The position numbers and the translations under genes were made by a program. The notes under the pieces are model-generated. The model was not told where the DNA came from and made no database searches. It saw only the letters and a program-made list of their open reading frames with translations. Below, one piece after another: positions 1 through 7,918 of a stretch of DNA of 64,000 nucleotides (position 1 is the stretch's first letter; each line of letters opens with the position of its first letter). Source of the DNA: Mycobacterium sp. ACS4054 (GTDB lineage: Bacteria; Actinomycetota; Actinomycetes; Mycobacteriales; Mycobacteriaceae); contig NZ_LZHV01000060.1 in assembly GCF_001667275.1 (NCBI RefSeq), positions 54,357-118,356 on the forward strand, in the 5' to 3' direction.

Positions 1-166
1 CGCGACGCCGTTGCTCGAAAACACCGAACCCGGTAATGGTCACGCTGTCGCCCTTGTGCACCGCGCGCACAATCGTGTCGACGACGTTCTCGACGGCAGC
101 GGTCGCCTGCCGTCGGTCGGTGTTCAATTTCTGTGTGAGCACATCAATGAGCTCTGCCTTATTCAT
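1..166 (-). CDS. hupB: HU-family nucleoid protein HupB, 5' part only
   Basis: This is the N-terminal 55 codons of a histone-like DNA-binding protein that compacts the nucleoid. It starts at an ATG at 166 and runs off the left edge of the window. The visible N-terminus reads MNKAELIDVLTQKL, and the motif VTITGFGVFEQRRR is the typical HU beta-arm entry. Mycobacterial HupB normally continues into a basic Lys/Ala-rich tail, which lies outside the window. The neighbour leuD on the same strand matches M. tuberculosis, where hupB (Rv2986c) follows leuD. The 211-bp gap to leuD (167-377) should hold its promoter; I could not assign boxes with confidence. Confidence 0.95.
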   Translation of the reverse strand, partial: MNKAELIDVLTQKLNTDRRQATAAVENVVDTIVRAVHKGDSVTITGFGVFEQRRR

Positions 167-377
167 CCAATCCCTCCGACGCTAGTGGTCCTCGATTTGA
201 ACCGACTAGTGCACACGGTAAACCCTCACCCAGCAAATTTCCAAGAGCCACGCGCAATTTCAGGGTCGGGCATTGCGAAGTTTTCGCAATCCGGTTGCCG
301 CCCTTGACCGGTGGCGGAGTTGGAAATCGGCCCGGTTAGTTAGGTGGGCGAGAAAAAATTCCGGCCTTCTCGACCGT

Positions 378-974
378 TCAGGGAGCGGGCAGAGTGCGCG
401 GTTTCCACTGCGGGTACGCGGCTTCGTATGACTCGATTTTGTCGAGTTTTCGCAGCGTAAGGGCTATATCGTCGAGCCCTTCCAACAGTCGCCAGGCGGT
501 GTGGTCGTCAATCTTGAACGGCAGCACCGTCGTTCCCGCCGTGATATTTCGATCTTGAAGATTGGCAGTGATTTCCAGTCCCGGGCTCTGCTCGATCAGC
601 TTCCAAAGTAGTTCCACGCCGTCTTGGGAAACTTCGGCGGCCAACAGGCCCGCCTTGCCGGCGTTGCCCCGGAAGATGTCACCGAACCGAGACGAGATGA
701 CCACCCGGAAGCCGTAGTCCATCAGCGCCCACACCGCGTGCTCGCGCGACGACCCGGTCCCGAAATCGGGTCCGGCAACGAGGACCGACCCCCGGTCAAA
801 GGGGCTGAGGTTAAGCACGAATGAGGGATCCGAGCGCCAGCTCGCGAACAAACCGTCCTCGAAACCGGTTCGGGTGACGCGCTTCAAATACACCGCCGGA
901 ATGATCTGATCGGTGTCGATATTGGACCGCCGCAACGGCACACCGATGCCGGTGTGGGTGGTGAATGCTTCCAT
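378..974 (-). CDS. leuD: 3-isopropylmalate dehydratase small subunit
   Basis: LeuD is the swivel subunit of isopropylmalate isomerase, which converts 2- to 3-isopropylmalate in leucine synthesis, in the cytoplasm. The protein is 198 aa, a normal length. The early motif RRSNIDTDQIIPAVYLKR and the GSSREHAVWALMDYGFRVVI block are characteristic of the small subunit of the aconitase superfamily. It lies 25 bp downstream of leuC on the same strand, so the two are almost certainly cotranscribed and form the heterodimer. Confidence 0.97.
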   Translation of the reverse strand: MEAFTTHTGIGVPLRRSNIDTDQIIPAVYLKRVTRTGFEDGLFASWRSDPSFVLNLSPFDRGSVLVAGPDFGTGSSREHAVWALMDYGFRVVISSRFGDIFRGNAGKAGLLAAEVSQDGVELLWKLIEQSPGLEITANLQDRNITAGTTVLPFKIDDHTAWRLLEGLDDIALTLRKLDKIESYEAAYPQWKPRTLPAP

Positions 975-999
975 GCTGATGCCTTCTTACTCGATTGGG

Positions 1000-2415
1000 T
1001 CAGTTCAAATCGGCCGGGGCGGACAGGGTGCCGCGAACTGCTGTCGCGGCGGCAACCGCCGGAGACACCAAATGCGTGCGGCCGCCTTTCCCCTGGCGCC
1101 CTTCGAAGTTGCGGTTGGACGTCGCCGCGCACCGTTCCCCCGGCGCCAGCTGATCCGGATTCATCCCGAGGCACATCGAGCAGCCGGCCTGTCGCCATTC
1201 GGCGCCCGCTGCGGTGAAAACCTCGCCCAGCCCTTCGGCTTCGGCCTGGGCGCGCACCCGCATGGAGCCGGGCACCACGAGCATCCGCACCCCCGGGGCC
1301 AGCTTGCGGCCGCGCAGCACATCCGCGACGACCCGCAAATCTTCGATACGACCGTTGGTACAAGAGCCGACGAACACGGTGTCGACCGCGATGTCGCGCA
1401 TCGGAGTACCCGGTCGAAGGTCCATGTAAGCCAACGCTTTCTCGGCGGCCTGCCGCTCGGCGTCGCCGGTCATCAGCTCCGGGTCGGGCACGGCCGCGGC
1501 CAGCGGCACGCCCTGCCCCGGGTTCGTTCCCCACGTCACGAACGGGCTCAACGATGTCGCGTCGAGATGGACCTCGGTGTCGAAGACGGCACCGAGGTCG
1601 GTGTGCAGCTCCCGCCAATAGCGCATCGCCGCGTCCCACTGCGCGCCCTGCGGCGCGTGCGGCTTGTCGCGCAGGAATTCGAAGGTGGTGGCGTCCGGGG
1701 CCACCATGCCCGCGCGGGCGCCGGCCTCGATGCTCATGTTGCAGATCGTCATCCGGCCTTCCATCGACAGCGATTCGATGGCGCCGCCGCGGTATTCGAT
1801 CACGTGCCCCTGCCCGCCGCCGGTGCCGATCTTGGCGATCAACGCGAGGATGATGTCCTTGGCCGTCACACCGGCGGGCAATTCCCCGTCGACGTTGACC
1901 GCCATCGTCTTGAACGGCCGCAGCGGCAACGTCTGGGTCGCCAGCACGTGCTCGACCTCCGAGGTGCCGATGCCCATCGCCAGCGCGCCGAAGGCGCCGT
2001 GCGTCGAGGTGTGACTGTCCCCACACACCACCGTCATTCCCGGTTGGGTCAGACCGAGCTGCGGCCCGACGACATGCACGATGCCCTGCTCGATATTGCC
2101 CATCGGATAGAGGCGAACGCCGAATTCGGCGCAGTTGCGGCGCAACGTCTCGACCTGGGTCCGCGACACCGGGTCGGCGATCGGCCTGTCGATGTCGACG
2201 GTCGGCACGTTGTGGTCCTCGGTGGCCAGTGTCAGGTCGGGGCGCCGCACTCCCCGGCCGGCCAGGCGCAGCCCGTCGAAAGCCTGCGGGCTGGTGACCT
2301 CGTGCACCAGATGCAGATCGATGTAGATGAGGTCTGGCGCGTCAGCCTCTCCTTTGTCCACAACGTGGTCCTCCCACACCTTTTCGGCCAGGGTGCGCGG
2401 CTTGCCGGATCCCAT
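1000..2415 (-). CDS. leuC: 3-isopropylmalate dehydratase large subunit
   Basis: LeuC is the [4Fe-4S]-bearing large subunit of isopropylmalate isomerase and pairs with LeuD. It is 471 aa, full length. The cluster ligands are visible as GSCTNG and the C-x2-C pair in AGCSMCLGMNPD; the active-site stretch VCGDSHTSTHGAFGALAMGIG is intact. It is transcribed divergently from an IclR regulator across an 86-bp gap that carries a TCTC/GAGA dyad, so repression by that regulator is likely. The ATG at 2415 gives the sequence MGSGKPRTLAEKVWEDHVV, which aligns with the usual N-terminus. Confidence 0.97.
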   Translation of the reverse strand: MGSGKPRTLAEKVWEDHVVDKGEADAPDLIYIDLHLVHEVTSPQAFDGLRLAGRGVRRPDLTLATEDHNVPTVDIDRPIADPVSRTQVETLRRNCAEFGVRLYPMGNIEQGIVHVVGPQLGLTQPGMTVVCGDSHTSTHGAFGALAMGIGTSEVEHVLATQTLPLRPFKTMAVNVDGELPAGVTAKDIILALIAKIGTGGGQGHVIEYRGGAIESLSMEGRMTICNMSIEAGARAGMVAPDATTFEFLRDKPHAPQGAQWDAAMRYWRELHTDLGAVFDTEVHLDATSLSPFVTWGTNPGQGVPLAAAVPDPELMTGDAERQAAEKALAYMDLRPGTPMRDIAVDTVFVGSCTNGRIEDLRVVADVLRGRKLAPGVRMLVVPGSMRVRAQAEAEGLGEVFTAAGAEWRQAGCSMCLGMNPDQLAPGERCAATSNRNFEGRQGKGGRTHLVSPAVAAATAVRGTLSAPADLN

Positions 2416-2471
2416 CGCGAATTCGCCTCGATTCCCTCACGCGCGGCTCGCCGATCGACCATGGGCTGTGA

Positions 2472-2501
2472 TCTCAGAATGCGAGACGCTAGTATCTTCT
2501 T
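2472..2501 (+). promoter_or_regulatory. leuC/iclR intergenic dyad and leaderless iclR promoter
   Basis: TCTC-N7-GAGA spans 2472-2486, and a related TGAGAC half-site follows at 2503. A -10 box TAGTAT lies at 2490-2495, six bases before the GTG at 2502, which fits a leaderless iclR transcript. IclR proteins of the NdgR/LeuR type regulate leuCD in actinobacteria. Assigning this dyad as the operator is inference. Confidence 0.5.
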
Positions 2502-3203
2502 GTGAGACAGCATAGCGGCATCGGCGTCCTCGACAAAGCCGTGGGCCTGCTGCACACGATCGCCCAATCCCCCTGCGGATTGGCCGAACTGTGCGAGCGC
2601 ACCGGGCTGCCCCGGGCCACGGCGTATCGGCTGGCCGCCGCACTCGAAGTCCATCGCCTGCTGGCCCGCGACGACGAAGGGCGGTGGCGGCTCGGGCCGG
2701 CCGTCAGCGAGCTCGCCGCTCACGTCAACGATCCGCTGCTGGCCGCCAGCGCCGGGGTGCTTCCCCTGTTGCGCGAGACCACCGGGGAGAGCGTGCAGCT
2801 CTACCGCCGGGAGGGCACCGCCCGGGTGTGTGTGGCGGCCCTGGAACCCGCTGCGGGCCTTCGCGATACGGTCCCGGTCGGGGCGCGGTTGCCGATGACG
2901 GCGGGCTCGGGCGCCAAGGTGCTGCTGGCCCACAGCGACGCGGCGACCCAGAAGGCGGTGCTCCCGACGGCCAAGTTCACCGAGCGCACGCTGGCCGAGG
3001 TGCGGCGACGCGGCTGGGCGCAAAGCGTGGCCGAGCGTGAGCCCGGAGTCGCGAGCGTCTCGGTTCCCGTGCGCGACAGCCGCGGTGCCGTCGTCGCGGC
3101 CATCTCGGTGTCGGGACCGGTCGACCGGATCGGCCGTCGGCCCGGCGCACGCTGGGCCGCCGATCTGTTGTCGGCCGCCGAGGCGCTGACGCGGCGGCTG
3201 TAG
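2502..3203 (+). CDS. IclR-family regulator, probable leuCD regulator (NdgR-like)
   Basis: A 233-aa IclR-type transcription factor. Residues about 1-65 form the winged helix-turn-helix (GVLDKAVGLLHTIAQ, then LPRATAYRLAAALEVHRLL). The remainder is the effector-binding domain (TGESVQLYRREGTARVCVA, LPMTAGSGAKVLLAH). It is divergent from leuCD, as is Rv2989 in M. tuberculosis. In Streptomyces the orthologue NdgR controls leucine and other amino acid genes. The GTG at 2502 sits six bases after a good -10 box, so the mRNA is probably leaderless. Confidence 0.9.
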   Translation: MRQHSGIGVLDKAVGLLHTIAQSPCGLAELCERTGLPRATAYRLAAALEVHRLLARDDEGRWRLGPAVSELAAHVNDPLLAASAGVLPLLRETTGESVQLYRREGTARVCVAALEPAAGLRDTVPVGARLPMTAGSGAKVLLAHSDAATQKAVLPTAKFTERTLAEVRRRGWAQSVAEREPGVASVSVPVRDSRGAVVAAISVSGPVDRIGRRPGARWAADLLSAAEALTRRL

Positions 3204-3213
3204 GGCCGAGTCG

Positions 3214-3305
3214 AGTGTGCATCGATGGCGCCGCGGGTGTGACTACGGCGGTGAAATCGCCAAAATCCCGCCGCACACGCACACCCGATGCCGTCGGCGC
3301 ACACT
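3214..3305. repeat. imperfect inverted repeat with GTGTGC/GCACAC ends
   Basis: The left arm (3214-3241) begins AGTGTGC and ends GGGTGTG. The right arm (3280-3305), read in reverse complement, has the same two heptamers around a similar GA(T/C)GGC core. It fills most of the gap between iclR and the next gene. It may form a long hairpin or be a small dispersed element; no coding content is seen. Confidence 0.5.
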
Positions 3306-3355
3306 GAACGCCACCGGTGCACACGCGACGAACTTGTCCTGACAGACTGACCGCC

Positions 3356-3868
3356 ATGGGAACGAATCAGCGCGCGAGCATCGTCATGTCCCCGGACGAA
3401 ATCGCGGACTTCGTCGACAAGAGCCGCACCGGGACGCTGGCCACCATCGGCCCCGACGGTCAGCCGCATCTGACCGCGATGTGGTACGCCGTCGTCGACG
3501 GCGAAATCTGGCTGGAGACCAAGGCCAAGTCGCAGAAGGCGGTCAACCTCAACCGGGATCCGCGGGTGAGCTTCCTGATCGAGGACGGGCACACCTACGA
3601 CACGCTGCGCGGGGTGTCGTTCGAGGGCGTCGCGGAGATCGTCGACGATCCGGACGTAGCGCACCGGGTCGGGGTCAGCGTCTGGGAGCGCTACACGGGC
3701 CCCTACACCGACGACATGAAGCCCTTCGTGGAGCAGATGATGAACAAGCGCGTCTGCGTGCGCATCGTGGCCCAGCGCGCCCGCTCGTGGGACCACCGCA
3801 AACTCGGGCTGCCGGCCATGCCGGTGGGCGGCTCCACGGCACCGGCTGTGTTAGGAACCGGTCAATAA
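3356..3868 (+). CDS. pyridoxamine 5'-phosphate oxidase-like (F420/flavin-binding) protein
   Basis: A 170-aa split-barrel protein corresponding to Rv2991 of M. tuberculosis. The family binds flavin or the deazaflavin F420. Visible features are MSPDEIADFVDKSRTGTLAT near the N-terminus, the strand GQPHLTAMWYAVVDGEIWLE, and KAVNLNRDPRVSFLIEDG. No substrate can be named. The ATG at 3356 is used because the upstream in-frame codons lie in the repeat region. Its 3' end is followed by two tRNA genes on the other strand. Confidence 0.85.
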   Translation: MGTNQRASIVMSPDEIADFVDKSRTGTLATIGPDGQPHLTAMWYAVVDGEIWLETKAKSQKAVNLNRDPRVSFLIEDGHTYDTLRGVSFEGVAEIVDDPDVAHRVGVSVWERYTGPYTDDMKPFVEQMMNKRVCVRIVAQRARSWDHRKLGLPAMPVGGSTAPAVLGTGQ

Positions 3869-3873
3869 TTTTG

Positions 3874-3946
3874 TAGCCCCGATGGGATTCGAACCCACGC
3901 TACCGCCGTGAGAGGGCGGCGTCCTAGGCCGCTAGACGACGGGGCC
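3874..3946 (-). tRNA. tRNA-Glu (anticodon CTC)
   Basis: On the minus strand the 73-nt sequence starts GGCCCCG and folds as a cloverleaf. The anticodon stem CCGCC/GGCGG encloses loop CTCTCAC, giving anticodon CTC. The T arm contains GGTTCGAATCC. The acceptor closes with CGGGGCT plus discriminator A. CCA is not encoded. M. tuberculosis has a tRNA-Glu/tRNA-Gln pair at the same place beside gltX. Confidence 0.96.
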
Positions 3947-4030
3947 AAGAAACGATCCAGAGACGATCCGGAGTGCCAGCATAGCTCACACCCGGTAGCC
4001 CACCTAATCGCTTGAGGTGGCGAGATTTTG

Positions 4031-4102
4031 CTGGGGTACCAGGACTCGAACCTAGAATGGCTGAACCAGAATCAGCTGTGTTGCCAATTACACCATACCC
4101 CA
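4031..4102 (-). tRNA. tRNA-Gln (anticodon CTG)
   Basis: A 72-nt minus-strand cloverleaf starting TGGGGTA and closing with TACCCCA plus discriminator G. The anticodon stem GCTGA/TCAGC holds loop TTCTGGT, giving anticodon CTG. The T arm contains GGTTCGAGTCC. It lies upstream of tRNA-Glu on the same strand (84 bp apart), probably in one transcript. The neighbouring gltX and gatCAB genes supply Glu-tRNA and the amidotransferase that makes Gln-tRNA in mycobacteria. The 138 bases between this tRNA and gltX contain no gene I can support. Confidence 0.96.
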
Positions 4103-4240
4103 TTGGCTGCCTAAAACCGCTGGTCAGCGAGCCTTTTCACCCTGCTCGGGAGACCGCCGCTGCCCGCCGTTGTCGGCCTTTGTAAACCGCAGAGCAGACT
4201 ACCAAAGACTCGGCACACAATCCGCACGCGAGGTCTTCGC

Positions 4241-5710
4241 CTACCCGCCGACCGTTTCGCGCGCGGCGCGTAGCCGCAGCAAGCTGCGCTCGCGGCCGAG
4301 CAGCTCCAGCGATTCGAACAACGGCGGGCTGACCGTCGTTCCCGTGGCGGCGACCCTGATCGGGCCAAAGGCCTTGCGCGGTTTGAGGCCCAGGCCGTCG
4401 ATGAGCGCGGACTTGAGGGCGGACTCGATGTCGGCGGTCGTCCAGTCCGCCACGCCGTCCAGCGCGGTCAGCGCCGCGTCCAGCACCGCGGCCGCGTCCG
4501 CCCCGAGTTCCTTGGCGGCGGCCTTGGGCTCGATGGCGTATTCGTCGTCGTTGAGGAACTTCAGCAGCTCCCACGCGTCGGCGAGCACGACGATGCGCGT
4601 CTGCACCAGGTCCGCGGCCGTGGCGAACGCAGCTTCGTCCAATCCGAGGCGGTGGCCGTGCGCCTCGAAGTAGGCACGCAACCGGCCGGCGAAGTCCGCC
4701 GGCTCGAGCATCCGGATGTGCTCGCCGTTGAGCGCGTCGGCCTTCTTCTGGTCGAACCGCGCGGGATTGGAATTGACGTTCACGACGTCGAAGGCGGCCA
4801 CCATCTCGTCGAGAGTGAACAGGTCGTGGTCGTCGGCGATGGCCCAGCCGAGCAGCGCGAGGTAATTGAGCAGCCCCTCGGGGATGAAGCCGCGGTCGCG
4901 GTGGGCGAACAGGTTCGACTGCGGGTCGCGCTTGGAGAGTTTCTTGGTTCCCTCCCCCAATACCGTTGGCAGGTGGGCGAACTCCGGGATGCGCTCGGCG
5001 ACGCCGATCCGGATCAGCGACTGGTACAGCGCGAGCTGCCGCGGGGTCGACGGCAGCAGGTCCTCGCCCCGCAGCACGTGGGTGATTTTCATCAACGCGT
5101 CGTCGCACGGATTGACCAAGGTGTACAACGGATCTCCGTTGGCGCGGGTCAACGCGAAGTCCGGCACGGAGCCCGCGGCGAAGTTGGTAGGCCCGCGCAC
5201 GAGGTCGTTCCAGCCGAGGTCTTCGTCGGGCATCCGCAGCCGCACCACCGGCTTGCGGCCCTCGGCGAGGAACGCGGCGCGTTGCGCATCGGTCAGCTGC
5301 CGGTCGAAGTTGTCGTAACCCAGTTTCGGGTTGCGGCCCGCCGCGATGTGGCGCGCCTCGACCTCTTCCGGGGTCGAGAACGCGTAGTAGGCCTCGCCCG
5401 CCTCGAGCAGCTTGGCCACCACGTCGCGGTAGATCTCTTTGCGCAGCGACTGGCGGTACGGGCCGTAGGGCCCGCCGACCTCCGGGCCCTCGTCCCAGTC
5501 CAGGCCGAGCCAACGCAGCGCGTCGAGCAGCGCCAGATAGCTTTCCTCGCTGTCACGTTCGGCGTCGGTGTCCTCGATGCGAAAGACGAAGGTGCCGCCG
5601 GTGTGCCGGGCATAGGCCCAGTTGAACAGCGCGGTGCGAACCATCCCGACGTGCGGGGTGCCCGTGGGCGACGGGCAGAACCTGACGCGGACTTTCGTTT
5701 CGTCGGTCAC
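4241..5710 (-). CDS. gltX: glutamyl-tRNA synthetase
   Basis: A class I aminoacyl-tRNA synthetase of 489 aa that charges tRNA-Glu and, since mycobacteria lack GlnRS, also mischarges tRNA-Gln for the GatCAB route. The HIGH-type motif appears as SPTGTPHVGMVRTALFNWAY. The KMSKS-type loop is GEGTKKLSKRD at about residue 250. The C-terminal anticodon-binding domain is present. Its GTG start at 5710 overlaps the stop of the upstream FAH-family gene (GTGA), so the two are translationally coupled. Confidence 0.96.
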   Translation of the reverse strand: MTDETKVRVRFCPSPTGTPHVGMVRTALFNWAYARHTGGTFVFRIEDTDAERDSEESYLALLDALRWLGLDWDEGPEVGGPYGPYRQSLRKEIYRDVVAKLLEAGEAYYAFSTPEEVEARHIAAGRNPKLGYDNFDRQLTDAQRAAFLAEGRKPVVRLRMPDEDLGWNDLVRGPTNFAAGSVPDFALTRANGDPLYTLVNPCDDALMKITHVLRGEDLLPSTPRQLALYQSLIRIGVAERIPEFAHLPTVLGEGTKKLSKRDPQSNLFAHRDRGFIPEGLLNYLALLGWAIADDHDLFTLDEMVAAFDVVNVNSNPARFDQKKADALNGEHIRMLEPADFAGRLRAYFEAHGHRLGLDEAAFATAADLVQTRIVVLADAWELLKFLNDDEYAIEPKAAAKELGADAAAVLDAALTALDGVADWTTADIESALKSALIDGLGLKPRKAFGPIRVAATGTTVSPPLFESLELLGRERSLLRLRAARETVGG

Positions 5711-6504
5711 GACTTTCCCTTACGGACCACGGGATTGGACAGCGTGCCGATCCCCTCGATGGTGATGGCGACGGTGTCGCCGTCCTCGATCGGACCGACG
5801 CCGGCGGGGGTTCCGGTGAGGATCAGGTCGCCGGGCAGCAGCGTCATCACGGCCGAGATCCATTCAACGATCGCACCGATGTCGTGGATCATCAGCGAGG
5901 TCCGGCTGTGTTGCTTGACCTCGCCGTTGACCTCGGTTCGGATTTCGAGGTCCGCAGGGTCGACATCGGTGACGATCCACGGCCCGACCGGGCAGAACGT
6001 GTCGTGCCCTTTCGCCCGGGTCCATTGGCCGTCGGCCTTCTGTTGGTCGCGGGCCGACACGTCGTTGCCGATGGTGTAGCCGAGGATGCTGTCGGCGGCT
6101 TCGGCGGCCGAGACGTCCTTGCAGGGCCGGCCGATGACGGCCGCCAACTCCCCCTCGAAATGCACCGGTGATGCGTTGGCCGGCAACCGAATCGGCACGT
6201 TCGGGCCGATGATGGCCGTGTTGGGCTTGAGGAAGATGATGGGGTCCGGCGCCGCCGGGCCGGTCAGCTCGGTCATCTCCGCGATGTGATCGGTGTAGTT
6301 CTTGCCGATGCAGACCACCTTGCTCGCCAATATCGGGGCCAGCAGCCGCACATCGGCAAGCGGCCACGACCGGCCGGTGAAGTTCGGCGTGCCAAAGGGA
6401 TGCTCGGCGATTTCGCGGGCGACCATTGCAGCGGGATCGGCGAGTTCGCCCTCGATGCTGACGAAGGCGACACCGTCGGGGCTGGCGATTCGACCAAGGC
6501 GCAT
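5707..6504 (-). CDS. fumarylacetoacetate hydrolase-family protein
   Basis: A 265-aa FAH-superfamily enzyme (Rv2993c-like), often annotated as 2-hydroxyhepta-2,4-diene-1,7-dioate isomerase or acylpyruvase. The fold motif KVVCIGKNYTDHIAEM, the metal-binding PVHFEGELAAVIG and the GNDVSARDQQ segment are present. The ATG at 6504 gives the conserved MRLGRI N-terminus; a longer frame upstream adds an unlikely Arg/Leu-rich extension. Its true substrate is unknown. It is coupled to gltX by a 4-bp overlap. Confidence 0.88.
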   Translation of the reverse strand: MRLGRIASPDGVAFVSIEGELADPAAMVAREIAEHPFGTPNFTGRSWPLADVRLLAPILASKVVCIGKNYTDHIAEMTELTGPAAPDPIIFLKPNTAIIGPNVPIRLPANASPVHFEGELAAVIGRPCKDVSAAEAADSILGYTIGNDVSARDQQKADGQWTRAKGHDTFCPVGPWIVTDVDPADLEIRTEVNGEVKQHSRTSLMIHDIGAIVEWISAVMTLLPGDLILTGTPAGVGPIEDGDTVAITIEGIGTLSNPVVRKGKS

Positions 6505-6613
6505 TTCGTTGAGCCTACTAATGAGGCGTAGCAGGCGGCATAGCCGGGCATCGCATCTGAGGCCGCCGCGCAAGCCTCACCAGCATTTTCACCTGTTTGT
6601 GCAAGCATGGGGA

Positions 6614-7918
6614 ATGCAAACGGACGCGGCCCCCACGCGCGAGCTGGGCGCGGCCGGGCGCTGGTCCATCATGGTGGTATCGCTGATCGCCACCGCGAGT
6701 TCCTTCCTCTTCATCAACGGCGTCGCGTTCCTCATTCCCTCGCTGCAATCAGCGCGCGGAATCCCGCTCGACGAAGCCGGTCTGCTTTCCTCGATGCCCA
6801 GCTGGGGCATGGTGGTCACCCTGGTGTTGTGGGGCTACGTACTGGACCGGGTGGGCGAGCGTCTGGTGATGGCCGCGGGCTCGGCGCTCACCGCGGTGGC
6901 GGCCTTCGCCGCAGCGTCGGCGCATTCGATGGTGCTGATGGCCGTCTACCTGTTCCTCGGCGGCATGGCCGCGGCCAGTTGCAACACCGCCGGCGGGCGG
7001 CTGGTGTCGGCGTGGTTCCCGCCGGAGCAACGCGGCCTGGCCATGGGCTTCCGCCAAACCGCGCAACCCCTCGGAATCGCCTTGGGGGCACTGGTGATTC
7101 CGGAGTTGGCCGAGCACGGCCCCAGCTCGGGGCTCAGGTTCACCGCGTTGGCGTGCGCGTTGGGCGCGGTGGCCAGCGCGGTCGGCATCATCGATCCGCC
7201 CCGAAAGCCGCGGGCCGACGCCACCGTCTCGGAACTCGCCAGCCCGTACCGAGGATCGTTGACACTGTGGCGAATTCACGCGGTGGCGGGTCTGATGATG
7301 GTGCCGCAGACGGTAACCGTGACGTTCATGCTGGTCTGGCTGATCAAGAATCTGCACTGGTCGGTCGCGGCCGCCGGCAGCCTGGTCACCCTCTCGCAGC
7401 TGCTGGGCGCGATCGGCCGCGTCCTGGTGGGCCGCTGGTCGGACCGGATCGGGTCGCGGATGCGACCGGTCCGCATCATCGCGATCGCCGCCGCCGTCAC
7501 CCTGTTCCTGTTGGCCTGGGCCGACTTTCTGAACTCGGGCTATCAGGCGCCCCTGATGGTGGTGATCTCGGTGATCGCCGTGCTCGACAACGGGTTAGAG
7601 GCCACGGCCATCACCGAATTCGCCGGACCCTTCTGGAGTGGCCGCGCGCTGGGCATCCAGAACACCACGCAACGGGTGATGGCGGGCGTCGCGCCACCGC
7701 TGTTCGGCGCGCTGATCACCGCCGCGAAATATCCGAACGCGTGGATACTGTGCGGACTGTTCCCGGTCGCCGCGGTGCCGCTGGTGCCGGCGCGGTTGCT
7801 CCCGCCGGGACTGGAAACTACAGCGCGGCGGCAATCCGTTCGCCGACTCCGGTGGTGGCGAGCCGTTCGTTCCCACGCGTCGCCAGATAGGTCTCGACCG
7901 CCCGGTCCACCCGGCTAG
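6614..7918 (+). CDS. MFS transporter
   Basis: A 434-aa major facilitator with about 12 membrane segments, corresponding to Rv2994. The loop 2-3 motif appears as GYVLDRVGERLVMAAGS and its repeat in the second half as GRWSDRIGSRMRP. The substrate is unknown. The start is the ATG at 6614, giving MQTDAAPTREL. The last 33 codons run 101 bp into the convergent leuB gene and are Arg/Ser/Pro-rich, unlike a transporter tail, so the original stop codon may have been lost. Confidence 0.88.
   Translation: MQTDAAPTRELGAAGRWSIMVVSLIATASSFLFINGVAFLIPSLQSARGIPLDEAGLLSSMPSWGMVVTLVLWGYVLDRVGERLVMAAGSALTAVAAFAAASAHSMVLMAVYLFLGGMAAASCNTAGGRLVSAWFPPEQRGLAMGFRQTAQPLGIALGALVIPELAEHGPSSGLRFTALACALGAVASAVGIIDPPRKPRADATVSELASPYRGSLTLWRIHAVAGLMMVPQTVTVTFMLVWLIKNLHWSVAAAGSLVTLSQLLGAIGRVLVGRWSDRIGSRMRPVRIIAIAAAVTLFLLAWADFLNSGYQAPLMVVISVIAVLDNGLEATAITEFAGPFWSGRALGIQNTTQRVMAGVAPPLFGALITAAKYPNAWILCGLFPVAAVPLVPARLLPPGLETTARRQSVRRLRWWRAVRSHASPDRSRPPGPPG

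Noticed and set aside
2416..2501. Search for a leucine-rich leader peptide before leuC
   Set aside because: The only ATG frame (starting MVDRRAAREG) has no Leu codons and runs into leuC out of frame, and no terminator hairpin is present.
2437..3023. Minus-strand frames opposite iclR that read MRRPADTPWPG or extend leuC
   Set aside because: They are shadows of the IclR gene; the leuC start at 2415 gives the conserved N-terminus.
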